Of a stretch of DNA of 64,000 nt, positions 56,146-64,000 are shown piece after piece. Origin of the DNA: Echinometra lucunter. Its lineage: Eukaryota > Echinodermata > Echinoidea > Camarodonta > Echinometridae. Positions within the stretch are counted from its first letter, which is position 1; each line of letters opens with the position of its first letter. The notes below the pieces were generated by a model. It saw nothing but the letters and a program-made list of their open reading frames with translations, was not told the origin of the DNA and made no database searches. Location: contig CM057167.1 of NCBI GenBank assembly GCA_029962745.1, positions 24,776,642 through 24,840,641 on the forward strand, written 5' to 3'. The position numbers and the translations under genes were made by a program.

Positions 56146-57211
56146 CCCTCAATCATATTATTCTTCACTGTTAATGCGTTCATATTGGCTGGTTTATAAT
56201 CGAATAAAATAATACTTCGCAGTAATAAGTTCATGAGTAAATATTGCTAGAAATGTCATCTGATTTATCAAATTTAGTTTCGACAGAAACGTTTATGTTT
56301 TGCACCAAACAAAAAATTGAATTTGAATACAAGGCAACAATAACGGACAATTCCGCGATGATTTCTACATACACATAACATTTTCCCCCTCGTGTTTATA
56401 CACGACCCCTCATGACACCCCCCTAACTAATGCACATGTCCTCTCAAGGAGCCCCCCTCAGCAATAAACGTAATGCGAATTTGATGACATTCCATTCCTC
56501 TTTCAATTTGGATAGAAGCGCAAAATGTCCCTCCCAGCGCATTTTGGCTTATATCTCCAAAGAGTAACTCCGCACACAATCTGCAGTTCTCCCCTGAAAC
56601 ATTTTCTCCGTTTCGCGATTATTCCCCGGTATCGCTCTTTCGTCACGTTACCGTCCCCCAAACCAGCCAGGGGCGTCGCCATCAATTTGTAAAAGAGGAG
56701 GTCCCATTTCCAAAAAAGTTTGACAACACAAGTAATGATTATTGACATTAGATTTTGGAATGTTAACACCCCAACCCACCTTCAACTAAACAACCCTAAC
56801 AAGCAAAAGAGCTGGCCTAGACAACCCCATCACCTCCCCGCTCGTCTGGCTGGATCCATCCATTCACCCTGGTATCGAAATACACCTCTGGCCCGTGTTA
56901 TTTTCTGGATTATAGTGGTGATATTTAGTGCATACACGTTCTAGACGATGACAGGTTTGATTTTAATTTCTGGAACATCAGCCGCCTGTAGCTCTCTCTC
57001 TCTCTCTCTCATTTTCATCTGGGATGATTCTGGTTTCGGAGAGGGAAATGAATTATATGTCTCCAAAGTATGCCTCGTACTTTTCTTCTGACAGGGCTTG
57101 TTTAGACTTCCAAAATGATGGTGTTTCTGAAAGTGTGTGGGTATGATTTGTGGACAGTAAATATGGAGTTTGTTTTAGAGCTGAACATTCAAAGAACGAT
57201 ACCTGATTTAC
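56146..57211. other. Gene-free stretch with solo transposon end
   Basis: CAGGGGCGTCGCCATC at 56668 resembles a hAT-type left end with no right partner seen. A short CT run lies at 56994-57010. Confidence 0.4.
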
Positions 57212-57441
57212 TTGTGCAGGGGCTTCGTAACGTTTTGTGGAGGGGAGGGGGGCTGACACCCAAAGGACGGAGCTCCCTGAAGCCCTTGGGGTTTATGGTT
57301 TTGCAAGCTTATGAGCAATTTGAATATTAAGTTTTATAATTCATAGTTTTGCCTTTTTAAAAATTTTTATCCGAAGTTGTGGTGGGGGTTGCAGCCCCTT
57401 CACCCCCCCCCCCCCTTCCCGCTTCCGCGGGACCTGGTGTG
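57212..57441. mobile_element. CAGGGG-ended element, third copy, imperfect 5-bp TSD
   Basis: The element is 57217-57436. Left flank TTGTG and right flank GTGTG agree at four of five bases. Ends are CAGGGGCTTCGTAACG and CGCTTCCGCGGGACCTG, more diverged than at 38928. Shared interior words are CGTAACGTTTTG, GGGCTGACA-CCAA, TATGAGCAAT and GTTGCAGCCCC. Confidence 0.75.
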
Positions 57442-57729
57442 TATGGAACTAACAAAGACCCGTTCAAAAAATGAGTGCAACAGATTTCCCCTAGACGGAA
57501 AAGCTATTTAAAAAAAAAAACAAATTTTTAAAGTTCTTTTTAAAGTTAAAGATGGTAACTTCATATCTACCAAAGAGAGTTGAATGACCGATGATCGGTA
57601 AACACACATGCCAAACGCCATCGCACCAAATTGCACAAAATGGGATGTATAAATGTGCAGACAGTCTGATATATTATCGAATAGGCCTCTGAGAGGTTTG
57701 CACCGAAGTGCTGTTAACAAGCTCCACCC
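57442..57729. other. Gene-free stretch
   Basis: A run at 57513-57522; no other structure. Confidence 0.4.
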
Positions 57730-57730
57730 C

Positions 57731-57794
<64 letters not shown>

Positions 57795-58222
57795 CATCTC
57801 CTTCACTCTCTTTTTCTCTCTATGCCCCTCCTCTCTATCTCACTAACCACCTCTTTTTTTTCTATTTAACTCTACCCTATCTCGCATCTTTTTGATCGCT
57901 TATCATCTTCTCTGACCTCTTATCTCCCTCTCTTCCCTCCCTCTTTCCTCTTCCTCCCTTCCATAATGCCCTTTTCCTTCCTTCTTTCCGCTAGCTTTCC
58001 CCTCCCTTTTTTGTATATCCCTTCCCTTCCTTTCCTCTCTCTTCATCATGACTCTCCTCCCTATATCTCTCTCCCTTCATTTTTATCCCTTTCCCTTTTA
58101 TTCTCTCTCTCTCTTTCTCTCTCTTTTCCTCTTTTTTCTCTCTGCCTTTCCCACATTTCTCCCCCCCCCCCCTCCCTCTCTCTCTCTCTTTCTCTTGCTC
58201 TTTCCTTCTGTTTCTCTCTTTA
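57730..58222. repeat. Pyrimidine-rich domain with (CT)n
   Basis: CT dinucleotides dominate 57735-57795 and recur at 58103-58140 and 58173-58205; a C run is at 58161-58171. Four Ser/Leu-rich frames cover it and are artefacts. Confidence 0.95.
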
Positions 58223-58455
58223 TTGAATCATGATTTATATGATATTGCTGTCCGATGGTATCGGGTTCATATTAATGTACCAGGCACTCGGTCTGAGAGT
58301 GCGTTCAGTGAATTAGCAAAACGGCGATGCCGAACCGGAGATCAAGTTAAAGAAGATGTAACCGTGGATATAAGATCAGTTTTTAAGCCCTGTTCACATA
58401 TGATGATGTAAATTGTCTCTTATAGAACACTGAGATGGAATTAAACGATGTGAAC
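58223..58455. other. Short unassigned stretch
   Basis: A 62-codon frame (58223-58411) has a rather protein-like composition but no recognisable motif, and starts inside the pyrimidine tract border. Not called as a gene. Confidence 0.3.
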
Positions 58456-59128
58456 TACACTGTAAAAAAATTCTGTAGAATTTACTGTATGTGCATTATT
58501 GTACTGCTTATTCTATACCGGAAAACTAAACAGCAGTAAAATAGAGTATTTAAAGACATTAGTTAGCATTGTTATGATTTTAAAAAATCTTGTTTTGTTA
58601 CCTGAAAATGGGATAAACACAAGGGTTATAGTGTAAAAATACCAGTCTGAAAGTTTCAAAGTATAATATCCACAGGAAGTATTTTTAAATATCAAAAATG
58701 TGAACCAATGTTTGAAAAATATACGAGGGTCGGTTGCACAGAATAGACATAAGTAGTGCGCATGCGCGTATGACTCACCTTACCGTACTGTGTGTATTGG
58801 CGTATCACGCCGCAGGAGGCACATAACGGCATTTTCAAATTCAAGCAAAGTGGTCCTCTTAGTGATTGTCTCGTGAGACGAAGGATAATAAAATCGCCGT
58901 TTGCGTTTAACTTACACTTTTTCATTCCAAATTATGGTTGGTTTCAGGGTTTTTGAGTACAAATACAAGTGCTCATACACATGTTTCATCTTAGTTTGAG
59001 AATTTTTTAAATCAGCTACTCACAAAGTTAGCAAATGCCTTTAACTGTAAAATAATGATGCAGTATTTTACTGTATAATCTACGGAATGTACAGTACTGT
59101 AAATTCATACAGCAATTTTTTACCGTGT
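58456..59128. mobile_element. CACTGTAAAAAA-ended element interrupted by the TTAA element
   Basis: TA precedes CACTGTAAAAAAATTCTG at 58458. The right end reads CAGCAATTTTTTACCGTG (to 59127). Both arms contain ACTGTA and CTACGG/CTGTAG words. The 487-bp element at 58554-59040 splits it, so without that insert it would be about 180 bp. Right flank is TTA rather than an exact TA. Confidence 0.65.
58550..59044. mobile_element. 487-bp TTAA-flanked DNA transposon, copy 2
   Basis: Element 58554-59040, with TTAA at 58550-58553 and 59041-59044. About 95 percent identical to 10958-11444 in the portion compared, in the same orientation. A small insertion (TGTTTCATCTTAG) near the right end and a shorter T run on the left happen to balance, giving equal lengths. 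Clean insertion into the CACTGTAAAAAA element supports its being mobile after that one. Confidence 0.85.
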
Positions 59129-59815
59129 TACTTTATCACTTCACACATGTTCTTTTTTATCCCTTAGCACAGAGGTCAATTAGAACGTGTATGGGCTTTC
59201 GTTGGGCACCAAAAATTTGCTGTAAGGTCTTAAGGTGGCACTTGCTAAAGAGAAATAGTATTCTCTATATGAAACTCTGAATGAATGTGTTCCTGGGCAT
59301 CACATGGTGTAACAGTAAACATCCGAAAACTTTAATAATTGAAATGAGAGAGAAAATGGCCTATAGGATAGGGGGATGGAACATGAAAAGAATATTGTTA
59401 CATAACGCCCTTCCCACACATCCTCACTCTAATCAGTGGTCTTTTATAGGCCTAACACGCCTAATGATGACGGTGCTCCTCCTCCCCCCCCCCCCTCCCT
59501 CCCCGTCCCTCCTTATCTCTACCCATGCTCTGTTGCTGTCTTTATTTTCTTGCAAGAGGTTAAGTTACTGAGTGATCTTATCACTACCCGACAAACCGTC
59601 TGGACACTTATTACGCTTCATAAGATTCATGTCAATCCTGTATAGCCCATTCTTTATTTCTCTCACGATGTTTCTCCCCGCCTCCTCTTCTTATCTTTCT
59701 TCCCTGGGCTTGAAGCGTAAGGGAGACATCTTAAATTTTGTTACAAGCAGAAAAAAAAACCAAACCCCCCAAACTACAATATTTCTCGAGTGCCCTTTCC
59801 ACTTCTAAATTGCAT
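59129..59815. other. Gene-free stretch
   Basis: A C-rich patch lies at 59480-59505. Frames of 69-96 codons at 59281-59808 overlap one another in different frames and are not recognised. Confidence 0.4.
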
Positions 59816-60075
59816 TAGTCGGTTTGACAGTCCTATTTAACTAACAGTGTAACCTAGAAAAGTTCTCCCCTTTGAAGTTTTTTGGCTGATTTATGATCCT
59901 AAGTGGTCTATGAACATTTTCAGTTTGGTTGCCCAAACAGTAACCTTGAGCAATTTGCATAATTTGCATAAATTTGTATGGATACATAATATTCATAAAC
60001 CACATAGGAACGTAAATCAATGAAAAAACTTCAGCGGAAAGAACTTTTCTAGGCTTGTAATTGTCAAACCGACTA
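59816..60075. mobile_element. TA-flanked MITE with GTCGGTTTGACA ends
   Basis: TA at 59816-59817 and 60074-60075 flank GTCGGTTTGACA on the left and TGTCAAACCGAC on the right, exact over 11-12 bp. Further in, CCTAGAAAAGTTCT and AGAACTTTTCTAGG pair exactly, as do TTGAAGTTTTTT and AAAAAACTTCAG. Unlike the CACTCT set in its termini. Confidence 0.87.
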
Positions 60076-60657
60076 CATGATGATATCTAAGTTATGATAT
60101 CATGGGGGGGGGGGGGCTGTCCTTCCCAGGATTTTCGTTCATGGGGCAGCACCAGAATCATAAAAGTGAACTGGATTAACTAATGGCCATAATCTTATTT
60201 TCTGAAAGGGGGAGACTTTAATTCTGGCATTCAGATGGAAAAGGCAGTTTTATTCTGTTCAAGATTATACCACAGTGTATGTTAAAGATGGGCGCGGGCT
60301 GATGCCCCCCCCCCCCCCTCCTTGTCCCCCCGCCCAACCTCTTAAAGGGCAAAGAAAATTGCTGAGAGAAAATTGAGATATTTTCGATCCACACGGATCA
60401 GATTGAATTTAGTCATCACTGGTAATTACACATCCTCTCTAAAATCTGTTTTATTGGATCAGGTGACGAGGGCTACGAATTTCAAGGAAATCCCCCCCCC
60501 CCCTTATGACGCCTCTCTCTGTTTATCGAGATCGTTTGAAATAACCTGTGGTAGCTGGTTGAAATACGTATTAACCTCAACAGAATTACATGAATCTGCT
60601 AAATATCTGATAAAGTTGAATAACGTAAATTGAAACAGATTAACTGCAGTCCTAACG
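60076..60657. other. Gene-free stretch with G and C runs
   Basis: G run at about 60104-60116; C runs at about 60305-60317 and 60492-60502. Frames of about 90 codons on both strands at 60373-60776 overlap the next transposon and are not recognised. Confidence 0.4.
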
Positions 60658-60918
60658 TACACTCTTAGAAAAATATGCCGCTTAGATAATTTAGCACCTC
60701 CAGAAAAAGGGATTCTATAAAAAATTTTTTTACATATTCCAAGAACCCCCAAAGATTCCTTAGATGTACACAACAATAATGGTTCTAAAGACCAATTTAG
60801 AACCCCAATACCCTTTAGAGAACCTTTATAGGGTATTAATGGTTCTTTGAAGGACCTTTAAAGATTCCAAATGTGGGACAAGAAAGGTTCTCATCAACAC
60901 CATTTTTCTAAGAGTGTG
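60658..60918. mobile_element. CACTCTTAGAAAAAT-ended MITE with iterated GGTTCT
   Basis: Ends CACTCTTAGAAAAAT and ATTTTTCTAAGAGTG are exact 15-bp inverted repeats (60660-60916), with TA on the left and TG on the right. GGTTCT or AGAACC recurs about seven times. A relative with the same words is at 62914. Confidence 0.85.
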
Positions 60919-62123
60919 GTGGACTTAACTAAAGGTATGGAAGAGAAGGGATTTTGATGATCCTGCAGAAGTCAGCAGTGAGTTGGATAGCAATGAACTC
61001 ACTTCTGGAATTCCACCCCCACAAACATTATTCACCCTCAAGCAAAGCTATCGTGATCTATCAATCATCATAATCATTTCTAGGTATGATCATGAATATC
61101 CCCGGATTTACTTGATTTATGCGAATCACCCCATTCGAAAAGGTCAACTGTAAATCAGTGCGTCTACATAAGTCTCCAAACGCACAAAATGTAAATGGCT
61201 ACTATTATCGTTTCAAATTAGTCCAGAAATGCTTCTGATAATTTCGGTTATATCAGCTTTTTGCGTCAGACACTCTTTCTTTCCTACCAAAGAGATTTAA
61301 TTAAGTTTTCCATATCCTCTCTTAAATCCTTATTCTTTCTCTGCATTATCCTCTTTAAAAAATACTCTCCGAGCAGGTTGATTTCGAAACTTTCTTATCA
61401 TATAACTTTGCAGGAAGGCAACGACGGCAGCTTCGGAAATAATACCTTCCGAATTTCTCGAGATGCCTTCTTTATTGTACTTATAACTAATGTTTTAGAC
61501 GGTTTATTTCTGAGTCAATTGGCTAATTGTCTTTATTTGAGTAAATTGCGATAATTTTGTGAGATTTTGTCAGAATCTGTCGCTGCCAGAATTCAAGATG
61601 GTCTTTACAACGGATCACTTCTGAAGCGACTCTTCTCTACAACGTTCTGTCTTGTAGGTACAAAGGGTATGAAGGAGGACGGGGAGTGCGTATGTGCCCC
61701 CCTGCCCCCCCCCCCCCTGGCGAAAAGGGAGAAAATCAGAGAAAGGAGAGAAATATGGAGATGGAAAAGGTGATAGAAAGCCGCTATGACAGCCTCCCAC
61801 ACCGCCCCTTAATATTATTAATGTTCATGTTCATATGCCTTTTTATATTCTTAGCTAGATACGACTGATGACCACCCCCCCCCCCCCCTCCCACCATTCC
61901 GCTCTAGGCTATCCCCCTCATAATCTGGAATCCCTCCTCACCACAGCATTGTTCTTTACCCATCTTCGCGGAGGCGGCATCTGCGCTGGTCATCCATGCA
62001 TGCGATGCGTGCAACCATCCCTCGTGTAATCGTGTTGATACAAGGTGGTATGAAGACCGTCCATCCCGCAGCCTTAACCTCTGTAAGACACGTAAGGGGA
62101 GGTACAAGCACACCCCCGCATAC
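60919..62123. other. Gene-free stretch
   Basis: C runs lie at 61706-61717 and 61876-61890. Frames at 61261-61554 and 61904-62176 are not recognised. Confidence 0.4.
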
Positions 62124-62519
62124 CAGTGGTGGATCCAGAAGGGTTCAAGGGGGGAACTTTTGACCCCAAAAGGCACCTAGCATGAATTTTATTTTAGTTT
62201 TAGTTTTTGTTTTTGATATGTTATTTTTGCTTTTGTTTATGTTCTGGTTTTGTTTTTGCTTGCTATTGTTGTGTTGGCTTGCACGTGTGGGGTGTATTTA
62301 TTTGCGTGTTGTATTTATTCATGTATTTATTCCTTTTAGATTTTGTAATCATTTATTTCTATTTGTTTGCAATTTGGAATTAAAGGGCATCCACGAAATA
62401 TGATGACCAGTTGCAGTGCTGCAACATAATTATGCTCAGGCAACAACTGCTCGGGGCTTTATTTCGTCAGAGGTAATGGTCAATGCTAGAGTTGAAATTG
62501 GGTTAGGTTTACATTATTT
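62124..62519. other. Unassigned stretch with solo transposon end
   Basis: CAGTGGTGGATCCAGAAGGG at 62124 followed by a G run resembles a hAT-type left end. No matching right end was seen. A T/G-rich piece follows. Confidence 0.35.
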
Positions 62520-62680
62520 CAGTTAAGTTTATTTTCTCATTTCTCATAACAAAATACAAATGAAATTCATACAACCGAAGTACATAAAACACACATTGGA
62601 TGATAAACATCTCAAATTATCAAATGAAATTTGATAACAGACAAAACAAAAATTGTAAAATAAATGCGAGGAAATCAGCC
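62520..62680 (-). mobile_element. Possible LINE 3' end, minus strand
   Basis: TTCAGTTAAGTTTATTTTCTC is the complement of an AATAAA-like signal followed by AACTGAA, like the tails at 36157 and 53903, but without several repeat units. Low support. Confidence 0.25.
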
Positions 62681-62913
62681 AAAAAGCACAGCTTGTGAGA
62701 GGTTTAATAGGCTAAGGGAGTTATTTGTTTTGGTCCAGGATTAAAGGTTTTTTTATTCTGTTCAGCTACAGTGGTTCAGAAATTGGCGGGGAGTACTTGA
62801 AGCCAGCTTATGCGTCAGACAACCTTTCTTGTTTTCCCGTGGTCATAGAACTTTCAAACTATTTACTCTCGTACCCCTCCCCCTCCCGGCCACCGGCGAC
62901 TTTAAAAAATGAT

Positions 62914-63128
62914 GCTGATTAGAACCTTTTCTTGGTCCCACATTTGGAGCCTTTAAAGGTTCTTCAAAGAACGAACCATTACTAGCCTATAAACGTTCTC
63001 TGAAGGGTTCTAAAGGGCTTTTTAGAATCATCATTGGTTGTACAAGGAACCATTTTTAGAACCCCTTTTCTGAAGGGTTCTAAATACGGGACAAAAGGGG
63101 GTTCTAACTAGGACATTTCTCCAAGAGT
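62914..63128. mobile_element. Degraded GGTTCT-type MITE
   Basis: The right end ATTTCTCCAAGAGTG (63114-63128) matches the terminus at 60916 with two changes. The interior has about nine GGTTCT/AGAACC words and CCTTTAAAGGTTCTT as in the copy at 60660. The left terminus has been lost or replaced. Confidence 0.7.
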
Positions 63129-63515
63129 GGAGGATCCGGGATCAGCCATAGTCAATGACCCTCCTGGATACCTTTACTACTTCCTCTTCTCCACTCTAGA
63201 CAGGATGAGATGTGACGAGGGAAAATTCCCGAGGAAAGGTCATTCCTGTCTCCCCAAGGATACAAATGACACCTCGGATTTGCAAACAGGACAACCTTAA
63301 GGGGTCGGAATTGATTTAGATCAATGTTCAATGCGCATGTCTCAGTATCCTGATTTAGAAGAAATAACTCAGGTTTTTCAACCCACGAGCATTGCAAAAA
63401 GAATGTTCCCGTCGCCAGTGGCGTGGAGTGCAACCAGAAATTTGGTGGGAGGGGGGAAGAGTGATCGGCCCATCTTTTAACTAACACTCCACCGCCTCCC
63501 GCCTTGCTGCCCCTC
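63129..63515. other. Gene-free stretch
   Basis: CAGTGGCGTGGAGTGC at 63416 is another hAT-type start without a partner. The 159-codon minus frame 63631-63152 begins in the CT microsatellite complement; the non-repeat half shows no domain I recognise. Confidence 0.35.
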
Positions 63516-63516
63516 C

Positions 63517-63556
<40 letters not shown>

Positions 63557-63612
63557 CTCTCTCTCACTCCCCCTCTCTCTCCCTCTCCCTCTTCCTTTTT
63601 TTTCCTTTTCCC
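63516..63612. repeat. (CT)n microsatellite
   Basis: CT dinucleotides at about 63523-63563 followed by CCCTCT-rich and T-rich sequence. Confidence 0.95.
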
Positions 63613-64000
63613 CATTCAATTTTAGACACATCCCTCCCAGCCCATGTGCTTCCCAAACCGGCCCGCGCCTTATACGATTTTAACCAATTTACCCTTGATC
63701 CTTAAGAGATAATTTTTGTTGATTAATTTTTGCCTTCAGAGGTGTAATTCCCTTTCTGTATTCTGCCTTTTCAGTGTTTTTTTCCTTTGTTTGACACAAG
63801 AAAGTTGAAGAAACACCCATTTATATGGAACTGTAACGAATTCTACCCCTGTTTTATTTTCTTTCTTTTTTCAAAATTTGATCAGCAAGGGAAGGTCACG
63901 TGATACTGTCAAACTTCTCTTGACACATGTATTGTCAAAATGATTGTGCCTGGATCCGAACGGGCAAAAAAAAAATTACGATAAATACCGGAGGGAAATT
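63613..64000. other. Gene-free end of window
   Basis: An A run at 63967-63975 and no repeat boundary or open frame of interest. Confidence 0.4.

Noticed and set aside
62124..63430. One large element from CAGTGGTGG (62124) to the CGCCAGTGGCG at 63413
   Set aside because: The right-hand word is in left-end orientation, and no duplication surrounds the pair.
63152..63631. 159-codon minus-strand frame
   Set aside because: The first third is the complement of a CT microsatellite; the remainder has no recognisable domain.

Overview
The window looks like intergenic or deep-intronic DNA from a metazoan nuclear genome, most plausibly a marine invertebrate deuterostome and perhaps a sea urchin. The reasons are AT-rich sequence with no long open frames, dense microsatellites, tRNA-derived SINE bodies, many short foldback DNA transposons with GTTTCATAAA-type termini, and arrays of GAGCGAGCGAAGCGAGCG. 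The echinoid assignment is inference from remembered repeat styles and was not tested by any search. No protein-coding gene, rRNA or functional tRNA gene could be supported. The open frames present are short, often simple-sequence translations (Ser/Leu, Tyr, Arg/Glu), or lie inside repeats.

The content is mainly layered mobile elements. Several have readable target-site duplications (TSDs). (1) Two non-autonomous hAT-like elements have 8-bp TSDs (15103-16616, 50345-51330), and both carry GAGCGA arrays. (2) Three short elements end in CAGGGG; two have exact 5-bp TSDs (33130-33329, 38923-39217) and one has a 4/5 match (57212-57441). (3) Two 487-bp copies of one element are flanked by TTAA (10954-11448, 58550-59044). 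(4) A set of at least eight elements has TA-flanked CACTCT-(T/A)-AGAAAAA-like ends, each with a different short motif iterated inside. (5) Foldback elements have GTTTCAT-AA termini, four of which share a CCAAT-containing core. (6) Two copies of a 270-bp hairpin element lie at 6348 and 44959. At least six tRNA-derived SINE copies lie on the minus strand, one split by a hairpin element. L2/CR1-style LINE tails and one possible LINE coding relic are also present.

Region by region: 1-6 kb is almost featureless apart from one perfect hairpin; 6-13 kb has a hairpin element, the first TTAA element and a CT microsatellite; 15-16.6 kb is a hAT-like element; 18-27 kb is SINE- and microsatellite-rich with a 500-N gap whose two sides overlap by 16 bp; 28-36 kb holds several foldback elements, including a nested one; 37.9-38.1 kb is a small CpG-rich patch with a perfect E2F-type site and is the best promoter candidate; 38.9-45.9 kb is again foldback elements and SINEs; 47.4-52 kb is a purine-rich domain with a degenerate repeat of about 180 bp into which two transposons inserted; 52-64 kb has diverged repeats, a LINE relic, nested DNA elements and long pyrimidine tracts.

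Nothing here forms an operon or pathway. Relationships between features are insertion histories. Coordinates of repeat ends were read by eye and may be off by one or two bases in G/C homopolymers.
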